64,000 bases of DNA from Allacma fusca. Lineage: Eukaryota; Arthropoda; Collembola; Symphypleona; Sminthuridae. Positions 20,019-30,526 of the stretch are shown one piece after another (within the stretch, counting starts at the first letter, position 1; each line of letters opens with the position of its first letter). The notes under the pieces were generated by a model that saw only the letters and a program-made list of their open reading frames with translations, did not search any database and was not told the DNA's origin. The stretch lies in contig OX359246.1 of the NCBI GenBank assembly GCA_947179485.1, positions 23,746,001 through 23,810,000 on the forward strand, given 5' to 3'. Position numbers and translations under genes: made by a program.

Positions 20019-20389
20019 GCAATTTAGTTAACAGCCAAGCTTCTTCCAGCATTCTATATTTGATCAAACCTTCGCCGTTTTGCTCGTAGTAGCTTCTGAC
20101 ATCCATTTGTAACAGTTCCAGTGTCTTCGACAAATGAATTTTCGCTTCGTGCAAGTATCGTATAGTAACGCTGTTGTTAGAAAAATTCTTGAACTTCATT
20201 GCATAATCGATAACTGAGAAATTCTCTAACGACAACGCAAATATAAAATACTTGCACGAGGTGCAATTCCATTTTCCGAAGACATTGGAAATGTTACTAT
20301 TGGATTTAAGAAATTCGATACGAACAAATTGATAAAGGATCGATAAAGTATGGAATGCTGGAGGTAGCTTGAGAGCTGACTAAATTGTT
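20019..20389 (-). CDS. probable 3'-terminal exon of an unknown cargo gene
   Basis: On the minus strand an AATTTAG acceptor at about 20390 opens a frame of roughly 120 residues that runs to a stop. The peptide is amphipathic and helical in pattern (SVIDYAMKFKNFSN, HEAKIHLSKTLELLQMDV, YRMLEEAWLLTKLPF) and its codon use looks coding. No family is recognised. Upstream exons are not resolved; the open frame at 20987-21307 on the same strand may belong to the same gene. Confidence 0.4.
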
Positions 20390-20986
20390 TTTTGAAAATT
20401 TCAACCCAGAGCTTTTGGTCCCATAAAATGTCAACTGTAGCACCATCAAATAGCCCGATTAACCTGCTGTTATTTTTATTATTAGTGCAAAGAACGCTTG
20501 CATGTATATATATATATATCTATACCTAAAACATATCTAATTATTATTATTTACAATTAATTCCATTCTTTTTACTAAATCATGTGGTGAAGGAACCGAT
20601 TTATTTTTGAAAATTTAAAATTCCGAATTATCATCTTTACTTAAGCTTCAAAATACATTTCTAATCTTTTGATTTCAAACTGATACAACATAGCAGTCAG
20701 CCTTTATTGTTATAAAGGGTAGGCATGCCGTGTAAAACCCGAGAACAATGTTCGGAAAATTAACTTACAGAAGCAAAGGAAAGAACTAGCTGTACCCAAA
20801 GTTTCATAAATAACCTCTGTCGGTTATGAAAAATATTTAATAACGTTGGGGAGATGTATTTGTACAAAACCAATACGTGTGACCTATACTTTATATGATT
20901 ATATACGATCATTATTTAAGGTCTCATATTTCGAACATGTGAAATTATTTCAAACTATATACGCATTATCCGTTGCTTCGTTGTCA

Positions 20987-21307
20987 TTAATGCAGTTTGG
21001 CTTCCTGACTGCTTTCTACGATCTTGACGTTCTCGTAATGATGACCGTTTGCGTGTACGAGTCGTGTTATGCTCGCAATGCTGCTATGCAGACATATATC
21101 TAATATCTGCCTGAGAAGCCCTTTTTTGTACGTTCCAATGCCAAAATGTGGACAAATTTCGAAATGCAAGGAAACAATTTCAACCCTATCAAGATTTGAT
21201 ACAGCTATAAAAATCCTGACTTTGCTCCCGTTTAGGAAAGATACCTCATGTTCTTGGTACTTTATGGAATGAGCATTCATTGTCTCATCGACTAGATACA
21301 ATATCAA
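20987..21307 (-). CDS. unknown minus-strand open frame, 106 residues
   Basis: An uninterrupted frame starting MILYLVDETMNAHS, with a conventional mix of residues (VEIVSLHFEICPHFGIG, LLRQILDICLHSS) that is unlike translated repeats. No signal peptide, membrane span or family motif is evident. It lies in the otherwise poorly open right half of the Polinton, upstream of the exon at 20019-20389 on the same strand, so the two may form one gene. Confidence 0.35.
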   Translation of the reverse strand: MILYLVDETMNAHSIKYQEHEVSFLNGSKVRIFIAVSNLDRVEIVSLHFEICPHFGIGTYKKGLLRQILDICLHSSIASITRLVHANGHHYENVKIVESSQEAKLH

Positions 21308-21309
21308 TC

Positions 21310-22600
21310 TATGCTACTAGATACAATAATTTAGTTCAACGACAATTTGATACTGGAATTTCAGGACAACAACACCCCTCCTGATTATGTCTTTGAATTA
21401 CGTAGACCCAAATATTTCTCATGAAACTGACATAAACCAGTCCTAAAACATAACTACGTTCCGTTTCCATCGAAATCCTAGTCTTAAATACTCAAATTAC
21501 GACGACTACTAATTCTAAGAGTGCTTCTAATAATAATAAATGTTTACATTAAAAATATTCACCTTTTGAATAACAAATTTTAAATAGAACAATTCCCAGA
21601 CACATTTTTATTTTCACAACAATAGCACACCATATATACATTTTATCCCTGGCTATTATAACTCCCCGTCTGGAGATCTTTGCGACAGATTCCGTCTTGC
21701 AAAATACAAAAGAACAAAATATTTTCCCCCGTAATTGTTCCGTCCCGTTCCTGTCACTAAAATCTTTGTGCGTCCCGTATCTAACTGAAGCCCAGCTACT
21801 AATATATCCCACAGTCATATTTAGAGACAGTACTGAAGCTAAATACTAAGTCTGATAACTCTTTATGGACATATATCAAGATCAGGAAACTCATTTTGAA
21901 AAATATGAAGCACGATTGCACCAGCGGGAAGAGATTTATACTTGGAATTAATTTCGCATCTTTAATTCAGGAGACTGCGATTTTTAATTGCAGAAAACCG
22001 TATTATACTCAACTGAGTTGACACAAAATTTTGTACAACTCATTAGCGTCCCGAGTAAACTTTCTGAAACGACAGATCCCATCTGTGAAAAGTTGATTAG
22101 ATCAGAAACTTCTAGCTCTCATCATTGCTTCTGAACCTCGAATTTTCTCAATATTACTCTCACGTTTTACGGATAATTTCTAGCATTTTCTACGACAAAC
22201 CAAATCCAAAACATACCTTACTATCAATCCCGTAAAAGTTTCCACCAAAATTATGAGCACGTATTTTGAAGTTTGATTAAAATAAATTAAATTCAAATTG
22301 ACCTTTTCAAAAGCAGTTCCTCCAGTCTTCATCATGATTTCAAGATTTTTGTTGAGAATTGTACATTTACAACAGGGTAGCTAACCTGCACAATTTTTGC
22401 TCCGTTTTTAAGGAATTCCAAGGAGCTAGATTTTCGCGAAACTCCAGGATTTTTTTTCTCAATCAGAACCAGATTTCACAAAGGGGATGTTCCGAAATCC
22501 GAGCTAAAAAAATCCCAGTTCCAGAAATTCATTGCATCCTCAGTCAAACATCCGTACAGTCATTTTAAAATTTCCTCCCCAACAAATGTTCATTTCACAG
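21310..22600. other. right-half Polinton DNA without a recognised gene
   Basis: AT-rich with many stops on both strands. This is the region in which a polymerase gene might have been expected; no such frame is visible. Confidence 0.4.
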
Positions 22601-23400
22601 TGGCTAGCTACTTACAAAATGTTTTGATCCGGTTTAAAAGTCCCCAAATGAATGTTATGTAAATATACCTAAGCGAAAATTTTTGTTTCCCCCGACTGTG
22701 TCTGTTGCCAGGAACGTAAGTTCAAAAATCCTGGCTAAAAAATGTTACAGCTAAACATTTTTGTTAGTCCAACATTAGCATATTTAACAATTCATAGGAG
22801 AAACCCTCAAACAATTTTAAAATCCCTGTTTATCAAAGCAAATTTCACGTCTCCATGAAATTGTCCTTGTTCTAATTTTCGCCCAGACAAATGTTTTTTT
22901 ATTCAGATTCTTCCCGTCATTACCACAAAATTAAATCTTCGAGAGCTCCGAAGAATAGTAACTTCTAACCAGTATCTCCGATAAATACGACTTGCGTGCT
23001 TACCTACAAAATTTTTGATCCTTTTTGAAAGTATCCGAAATGAATAATTCTTTTGTAAATATACTCGAACGATAATTTTTCCCCCCGTACTGTATCGGTT
23101 GTCACGAACGGAAGTTTTAAAAATCCGGGCTGAAAACAAATATATTGCAGTTGATAATTTTTGTCAGTGAAACATTCACATATTTAAAAATTCATCAATC
23201 AATTTTAAAATCCATTTTCATCAAAACAAATTTTACGTCTCCATGAAATTGTTCCCGTCCAAATTTTCTTCCGACAAAAATGTTTTTTCCTCCAACGATT
23301 CTACCAATCTTTACCACAAAATTAAATCCTCGAGACCTCGGAGGGAAACTAACTTAATAACTAGTCAATATCTCCGTCACATACAACCTAATGCTTACGT
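22600..23400. repeat. diverged tandem repeat, about 387-bp period
   Basis: Marker sequences recur about 387 bases apart: GTCTCCATGAAATTGT at 22850 and 23236; ACCACAAAATTAAATC at 22921 and 23308; TTACNNACAAAAT near 22610 and 23000. The copies are diverged (roughly 75-85 percent). A further degenerate copy may precede them. The array lies just inside the right terminus. Confidence 0.7.
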
Positions 23401-23687
23401 AATATAAAATTAAAAGTTAACATTACCTTAAATTCCCACTAAGTCACTGCGTTCCAATGAAACTTCAATCAGTATCATCCCTCCAAGAAAAAGGATCCCT
23501 TGAAATTTCCCTCACAAAAGGAAAAGCTAAGTGTACCCTCCTACACGCAACAGGTGGCTTGAGCACGCACTTAAAGGGAAAGCAAAGGGATTTCCCACGC
23601 ATTATGCAACAAGTATCTCAAGCCACCGCCTACGCTCAGTCCACTTTTTTTGCCCAAAGGGTGCACTGGGACCCTTCGAACAAATGC

Positions 23688-23791
23688 CGCGTCTAACTGT
23701 GCCCCTATGCAGATCTATCTCATAATCAATAAAATCTCAGATATCCTTGATTTTATTGATTATGAGATAGATAAACATTATTGCTACTACT
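23688..23791. repeat. Polinton right terminal inverted repeat
   Basis: Inverted counterpart of 8903-9000, ending TTGCTACTACT directly before AATTAC. Confidence 0.9.
23713..23772. other. hairpin inside the right Polinton terminus
   Basis: A perfect 24-bp inverted repeat (23713-23736 and 23749-23772) around loop TCAGATATCCTT, the reverse complement of the left loop. Confidence 0.9.
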
Positions 23792-24620
23792 AATTACCAT
23801 AAAGATTATGTGGCTTAACAAGTAGTAGCAAAGGCGGTGATACAGTCACGGGCTACATTTATAATACCATAAACGGTGGCTACCTGGCTACCCATTTGCT
23901 TATAGTAAAGAGAAGAGACATTTTCTTATTAGAGTATGCTTTGCAAAAACAGTAACTTAATAAATGTCTGGGACAAAGTTTTGGTTAAGTTGGCATTAAT
24001 TTTCACATAGACAACTGTATGTTGCTTTTTCGAGGGATAAGTCTAAAGAAAATATCAAGGTCGGTAAAGGTACATACAAAAGTAATTGTGTTTTAAAGAA
24101 GTTTTGTAAATTGTTGCAATTAAAAATGCTTTAATAAGGCTACTGGCTTTCGTAATACTAGAATTTGACGATGAGGGGACATTTTTAAATCTTCACGCTC
24201 TCCTAAACGCGCTTTATAGGTTTGCGAGTACAAATTGCAAATTGTATGTTTAAAAATGTTCTGTAATGTTATGTTGTATTTCAGAAGCAAATGTCATTTA
24301 AAAAATATTCTATTAGAAAAAAACTATTTCGGCAATGGAATTTTGATACTGGCAGATCAAACCACTAGACTTCGTTGGTGTTGCTATTGGGAAATGGGGG
24401 TTATCCACCACTTTCCGTCATGTGGTGGCTTGATCCGCTATCGGACATCTATTGGTTTGCGATTTCGATTACCAATTGCCTTAAAGACTAACTACCCGGC
24501 TTATTTGTAGTATGTAATATGAATGTATTTACAACTGGGGTGTATTTCTGAATCATGTGCTATTCGACTGAACCAACAAGCTATGAAGCCTTTCGAAGCC
24601 AGCAATAGCTGGCTGTGCAG
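23792..24620. other. target duplication and flank, no gene
   Basis: AATTAC (23792-23797) closes the Polinton. At 23821 the motif AGTAGTAGCAA, identical to the Polinton terminus, appears once more. At 24199-24240 a sequence starting CTCTCCTAAACGCGCTTTA copies the DNA just left of the Polinton (8865-8902) with a few changes. A 91-codon frame at 24235-24510 has no recognisable features. Confidence 0.5.
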
Positions 24621-27600
24621 TGCTAGTCCTTTATCCTTTATTATTATTGAGCACTTCTGTTGATTTAAACCTTCGCGCGTTTGTAGTACAATTCAAACCT
24701 TCGCAGCTTATTTCACGAATTCAAACCTTCCCGGCTTATTTCACTACATAGCAAGCCAAGCCGGTATGTACTATATTATTTCACTATATAGCCAAGCAAG
24801 TCTGTGGTATATACAACAAGCCGAGAAGTAGAGCGGGCTGAAAGCTGAAACTCTGTCGCAGTGGAGAGGTTTTTCAGCTCGCTCAGCTCGCTGATCTTCT
24901 CGGCATATACCAACTGCTTGCAGCATACTGGAAGCTCGCAATATTACGCCATTTTAGATTATCACTTAACAGCGCTAACCATAATTATTATAAACATTAG
25001 ACATAAATCATCTAATTTGGATTAAATAACGACTGGTAGTGATAAAAACTACGTTCGGTTACAGTACTGATTAATTTGATAAGAGGAGAATTTTAATGAC
25101 TGGACTTTGTTCACATTAGTGTGGGATTCTTATTAGGAAGAATAATTACAAGCCTTAGCATCCAGAGTTTTGATCTTTATAACCCTAAAAATATCATTAG
25201 GATGTAAGGATTGATTTGAAGGAACCATCGACTTTAGTAACTATAGCAAGTTAAATGTGTTGCGCTAATATGAAATCCTTTCATTTTTCCTATTTTAAAT
25301 AATCAGTGCGTCCAGTGTCTGAGGCTTCAGTTACAATATTGCGGTACAACGGATTTATATACAAATTATAATAACATAAAAAATCATATTTGATCAGCAC
25401 GTTGTGCCGATCCACTAAGGGGTGAAGCACCATACAGTGATGCAACAGCAAGGTTTAATAACGATGTTTGTATTAAATTGATCAAGGGATTAGTTAAATT
25501 CCACGTGTATAGCCAAATATTGAGTTTGGGAGAAAACTTTAGTGGGCCGAAAGCTGTTGTCCCATAATATTTTGATGATGAATTACCAACTACCTATATG
25601 AAACGAATTGTTAGTCTTACAGTTAATACTTCACGTCTTATATGAGATTACTTTGCCTGGCGAAGCGGGATATCAATATTAATACTTCTCGACAGACCTT
25701 GATACGAGATCTATTGCGTTTAAACTTTTATTATTTACGATATTTATTTACACAAGTAATTGCTCCTGTGCGAAGCACGGGGCTTTTACTAGTTAATATT
25801 GACCACTTCCTGTCCTTTGATTTAAACCTTCGCGGCTTATTTCACGAATTCAAACCATCCGGGCTTAAGCCAAGCAAGTTGGTGGTATATACAAGAGAAG
25901 CACAGCGGGCTGAAAGCTTAAACCCTGTCGCAGAGGAGGAGGAGAGCTTGTTCAGCTCGCTCAGCTCGCTTTTCTTCTCGGCTAATCATATATGTACCAA
26001 CTGCTTGCAGCCTACTGGAAGGGAAGCTCTCAATATTACGCCATTTTAGATTATCACTTAAAAGCGCTAATCATAATTATTATATAAACATCAGACATAA
26101 ATCATCAATAATTTGGATTAAATTAAGACTGGTAGTGAGAAAAACTACGTTCGGTTACAGTACAGAATAATTTGATAAGAGGAGAATTTTAATGACTGAA
26201 CTTTGTTCACATTAGTGTGGGATTCTTACTAGAAAAAATAATTACAAGCCTTAGCATCCATAGATTTGATCTTTATATCCCTAAAAATATCATTAGCAAG
26301 TAAGGATTGATTTGTAGGAACCATGGACTTTAGTAACTATAGCAAGTTAAATGTGTTGCGCTAATATGAAATCCTTTCATTTTTCCTATTTTAAATAATC
26401 AGTGCGTCCAGTGTCTGAGGCTTCAGTTACAATATTGCGGTACAACGGATTTATATACAAATTATAATAACATAAAAAATCATATTTGATCAGCACGGTG
26501 TGCTGATCCACTAACAATAAGGGTGAATAGTGTTTCTGTCAGTGCAAGTTTTGGGAATAACCGAACTTGCAATTACAATTAAATTGATAATGCAAGTACT
26601 AGTAATGCCGTAACTGGTACTTGCTAAAATGTGGCAATTTAATCATGCAAATAACCGAAGTTGAACTTGCAATTAGTTCATAAGTTACTTGCGGAAGTAA
26701 TTGCAGCGATAAGTACAATTGCAAGTGCAATTGCAATTTGTAATTGCAAGTTAACTGATATATACAGTATAAATAGTCGGTGAAGAGACAAAATGATCCG
26801 TGCATTTTTGATTGGTAGCAAGATGGTATACATGCTGTTTCACGAAATTGAACAAAGTGTATTAAATAAAATAATCTAGATGCAATGCATAATGAAACAG
26901 AGATGCAAAAATGAAATTGCCTTCCTTCAAGGCCTCCAAGGCTGAAATATTGTAAAATTTCATCGTTCAGCATATCTTTCGTATCCTTAAAATATTTGGC
27001 CTATTTTTATATAATTTTGTGCAAATGGGAACATTTTAATTTTAATCGAAAATGCATTTAGATCATTTTGCGTCCTCAACGACGAAATTGTACAGGAAGT
27101 ACAGTAACTGAACTCGTTGAGACAATACTCAAGGTTATTATAATTAGTTACTAGAGCTAAATGACTTATTGAGGCATTTTATGGAATTTTGCGCTCAAAT
27201 TCGAAAGGGTTTCAAGCTGCAATTAAATTGATAAATATTTTTAAAATTGCAACTTTTTGCAGTTCAAACACTTGCAATTGCAATTGAATCTCTTGCAATT
27301 TCAGTTGTGCTTAACCGGTAATTGCCAGTACTTAATGCTTTTGTAATTGCAATTTAAGTACACATAAATTGCACTTGCACCGACAATTGCAATTCCCTGG
27401 TGTAAAATAACCGGAATTGAACCGAACTTGCAAGTTCAATTAGTAATTGCGGTTAACTTGCAATTGACAAGAAACACTAGGGGTGAAGCACCATACAGTG
27501 ATGCAACAGCAAGATTTAATAACGACGTTGGTATTAAATTGGTCAAGCGGTTAGTTAAATTCCACGTGTATAGCCAAATATTGAGTTTGGGAGAAAACTT

Positions 27601-27900
27601 TAGTGGGCCGGAAGCTGTTGTCCCATAATATTTTGATGATGAATTGCCAACTACCTATATGAAACGAATTGTTAGTCTTATAGTTAATAGTTCACGTCTT
27701 ATATGAGATTACTTTGCCTGGCGAAGCGGGATATTAATATTAAGCCTTCTCGACAGGGATATACGGGATATACGGATATACTCTTCTTGATACGGGATCT
27801 ATTGCTATTTACACTATTATTATTCACACTATTTACACTATTTATTTACACAAGTAATTGCTCCTGTGCGAAGCACGGAACTTTTACTAGTATATTGTAC
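24620..27900 (+). mobile_element. two tandem Helitron-like copies
   Basis: Two direct copies, about 24620-25792 and 25793-27900, share long blocks (GATTTAAACCTTCGCG near the start; GGTGAAGCACCATACAGTG; GGCGAAGCGGGATATCAAT). Both end in a GC-rich hairpin (CCTGTGC GAA GCACGG) followed by CTTTTACTAG and then T, the Helitron 3' signature (hairpin, CTRR, target T). The second copy is interrupted by the hAT at 26528-27479. No Rep/helicase gene is present, so they are non-autonomous. The 5' boundary is uncertain, perhaps TCCTTTAT near 24627. Confidence 0.6.
26528..27479. mobile_element. hAT MITE, TTGCAATTGCAA family
   Basis: Ends TAGTGTTTCTGTC and GACAAGAAACACTA, with flanks AGGGTGAA and GGGGTGAA (7 of 8). 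The intact site GGGGTGAAGCACC is preserved in the first Helitron-like copy at 25421. The interior is dominated by palindromic TTGCAATTGCAAGT motifs. Same family as 43080-43953. Confidence 0.88.
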
Positions 27901-29257
27901 TTACCAAAATGGAAACTATTTAAGTTATAATTTAAACCTGGCGCATTAAACTGTTTTGTAATCAGTTCAGTTCATAGACGAAACTGAACTGAACTGAACC
28001 GAAGAATAGCTAACTGAACTGAAATTTTGATTTTCGATTCAGTTCACTTTGTGAACCGAACTAAACCGAATTTTGCGAGCCAAACTTAACTGGTCCGAAT
28101 ACTATCTTAAATATTAAGTACCGTCTTGAAACCCTTATCAACATTCAACTTTATTGTTGGAGAAGCAACATCACTGCTTTATTTGTTGTTGCTACCTTTC
28201 CCAGTATGGGATTTTAAAGTGTTGATATTCGTTCTATTTGGTACATAATCTCTGAGGAATTAAAAAATTAAGAAATTCTGATGATAATTTTTACCACACC
28301 GAATTATAACATGATCTGGACCCGGGAACGGGACCGGGAACACCAGCTGTGGGAACGGGTATGGGTCCAGAAAATTTTAAATTTCTGGGTACGGGAACAG
28401 GAACAGGTCCGGGAACGAATTTTATTAAATTCATGGGAACAGGTATTTAAAATACTGTTCCCACTACCACGGGAACGGGTCCGGGTACGGGAACACTTAA
28501 TGGAAGTACCCATTCAGTGGGAGCAGGAACGGGAACGGGAACAACCTTTTTGTACCCATGACGACCACTGATCCCGACTACCCGGTGTGGTAATTTTAAC
28601 ATTTGTCCTTTTTTCAAATTTATTTTTCTCCTTTTCCTAGCAGCAGTATTCTCCATGGTTAGTTCTTATCTACTAAAAACTTCGTTAGAACCAAAACTTA
28701 ATTAGTAAGCCGATCACACATCGTTTTTTTGTGAGCAAAAGCGTGTGGATTGAGCAAAATAAAGGGTCAAAAACTTCCTATTGAAATTTGCCATGTTTTC
28801 AGTAACGTGCATAATGATGCACAGGGATCAGGGTATCCACAACCAACTCAAGTTGTTAATATTTCCCCCGTTTATTTGCACTCACAGTTACTCCAAGCGA
28901 ATCCAATAATATATATATAAATAATATTATAGTATATAATAATGTACATGCATGTATTTATTTGATAGCGTTACGTTACGTTACAATATTGTTTTCTGTT
29001 TACACACGCTTAAGCGTTATAGTTATTCTGATAAATGTTTAGCACACCCTAAGTTCCGTTACCGTTACGTTATTGCCTGCTCCAAATATAGGCCGTTACT
29101 TTAAAAAACGGCGTTATTCCGTTATTGTCGGGCAAAAGTAACTTAACGGGCGCATCACTGCTTTACACAGATATCTATCTATCCAGTCTATACACATTAA
29201 TAATTAATTTAAAAAAATGGTGTCAGTTCTCGTTGATGATTCGAAGGATTTTTGTTA

Positions 29258-29324
29258 CAGGAAAAACTTGAAGTACTATGTGGATAGTAAATATGTGGAT
29301 GGATTGACAATATTCTTGACTTAG
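29258..29324 (+). pseudogene. chemoreceptor C-terminal exon fragment (copy 0)
   Basis: A short frame KNLKYYVDSKYVDG, then LTIFLT and a TAG, aligns with the end of the receptor exon 3 at 33.9 kb and, more closely at the very end, with the distal fragment at 57986-58003. The rest of the gene is missing; the right end of hAT element A lies 100 bases upstream. Confidence 0.5.
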
Positions 29325-29648
29325 TCATCATTCCGTTTATCTTCGTGTGTAAGTAGATATGTATAGTCAGTCCTCACATCCTTTCCCATAAGCGTCAGGA
29401 TTGTAAGGGAATTAGGGTGATTTTCTTAATCAATATTTATGTATTTTCATGCATGGTTGGATGGGAGTTCGGAATATTTTGATGCAATATTTAAAGTAAT
29501 TGATCTAATTTTGGAATTAATAATAATTGGTTTTTAAGTAGTTGTTGTAGTTTGACTTGGTTGGTGTATGGTATTTTTAGGAGGGATGGATTTTAGAGGG
29601 ATTAAATTATGGGGGGATAATGGGTTAAAATTGAGGAGATTTCGATTA

Positions 29649-30526
29649 CAGTAAATTCCCCATATAGTGGTTTCCTCTTAGATGGCATTCCCTCTTTAAT
29701 GGCATCAAAAAACCCTCCCTAGAGGTTTGCAATGTTAAAGGTATACAGTATAGTGGCACCCGCTATAATGGTATTCCCTCTATAATGGCACTATTAGGTG
29801 TTACGGTGGCTCAGACAATGCAAAATTATAATGGCAGTTGGCATAAAATTAGCTAGATAATGGCTACAAAAGTATAACATGATGTTATAAAATGTGCGGG
29901 CGGTTAATAAGTCTTATGGCGGTTGGTTCAATTTTAATTTCAAATGTTAATACAGTTTGATTATTATTGTGGTTTACTGACGCCCTGGTATGATTAGCTG
30001 GATTTACGGCATATGATCCGTGACTTAAGTTAAAACGAACAGTTAACACAAATCATTGCCATTTTTGCCTTGGCTCACTTCTAATAAGTTTCAATCGTGC
30101 TGGTTTTTTTAAAACAATTGAATTATTATATTGAAGATTTAAAATGACATGAAAAAGACAGTCAAGCAAAACCTCATTGTGAAAAAACCGCAGAGTACTC
30201 AGTGGAAGTAATTCCCATTGCCATAATTCCAGGATTTGGGTTTCTGGAATGGTGACCTTGCAGTCAAAAAGTTTGTTACGACTAATATTATTAATATTAT
30301 GAGGAAACCTAAAGTTACTGAACATCTTAAACTCAATGAAGCTTAGCATACCTCATAATTTTGAGTATTCTGTGAAAATAAATAAATTTATAAATGTATT
30401 TAGTTACAGTTATTGTCTAAAAACATTAATAGTATACAGTTAAACATTAGTAACATGTAGTGGCATCCCTATATAGTGGCAGGAATTTGTCACTCCCTTG
30501 GAAACCACTATATAGGAAATTCACTG
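29649..30526. mobile_element. pogo/Tigger-like MITE, copy B
   Basis: Inverted relative to copies A and C. Starts CAGTAAATTCCCC and ends GAAATTCACTG, flanked by TA. Unit 2 has no insertion at the matching site near 40065. Confidence 0.85.

Larger units (their letters stand above)
8903..23791. mobile_element. Polinton/Maverick element, 14.9 kb, precise ends
   Basis: The element starts AGTAGTAGCAA and ends TTGCTACTACT, with roughly 100-bp terminal inverted repeats (8903-9000 and 23688-23791) and a 6-bp AATTAC target duplication. Inside are the diagnostic Polinton genes: FtsK/HerA-type packaging ATPase, retrovirus-like integrase and capsid-type proteins. Size and AG...CT termini fit the family. 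I could not find a protein-primed DNA polymerase B or an adenain-like protease, although both are usual. Cargo genes with introns fill the flanks. Two lesions in the capsid-like gene, a shortened integrase and a frameshift in the SIM-repeat gene indicate that this copy is decaying, while its termini and duplication are still well matched. Confidence 0.93.
8521..28104. mobile_element. hAT-type element C, third shell
   Basis: Ends TAGTAGTCGGAC at 8521 and the inverted GTCCGAATACTA at 28104, with perfect 8-bp duplication TCTTAAAT at 8513-8520 and 28105-28112. TTCAGTTCAGTT arrays lie inside both ends. It belongs to the family of the complete element at 59206-60016 (TAGTGGTCGGA ends). The Polinton and the Helitron-like copies sit inside it. 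Confidence 0.88.
7906..28570. mobile_element. hAT-type element B, second shell
   Basis: Ends CAGTGGTCGTCA at 7906 and TGACGACCACTG at 28570 are perfect inverted repeats. The 8-bp duplication ATCCCGAC flanks them at 7898-7905 and 28571-28578. The interior next to each end is an array of GGGAACGGGTACG-like motifs. It inserted into element A and was itself split by element C. Confidence 0.88.
7556..29160. mobile_element. hAT-type element A, outermost of the nest
   Basis: The left end starts CAGAGATGCGC at 7556 and the right end finishes GCGCATCACTG at 29160 (10 of 11 bases inverted match). The 8-bp sequence CTTTACAC lies directly outside both ends (7548-7555 and 29161-29168). Inside each end is an array of GTTACGTTAC motifs. 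The ends are now 21.6 kb apart because later elements inserted between the arrays; the original was only a few hundred bases and had no transposase. Confidence 0.85.

Noticed and set aside
23457-23725. Two overlapping frames beside the right Polinton terminus
   Set aside because: They include a GGTGGCTTGAG inverted repeat and run into the terminal repeat; no coding evidence.
26599-26973. 124-codon frame shared with 43544-43882
   Set aside because: The match is explained by the same MITE family in both places; the peptide follows TTGCAA repeats and matches no transposase.
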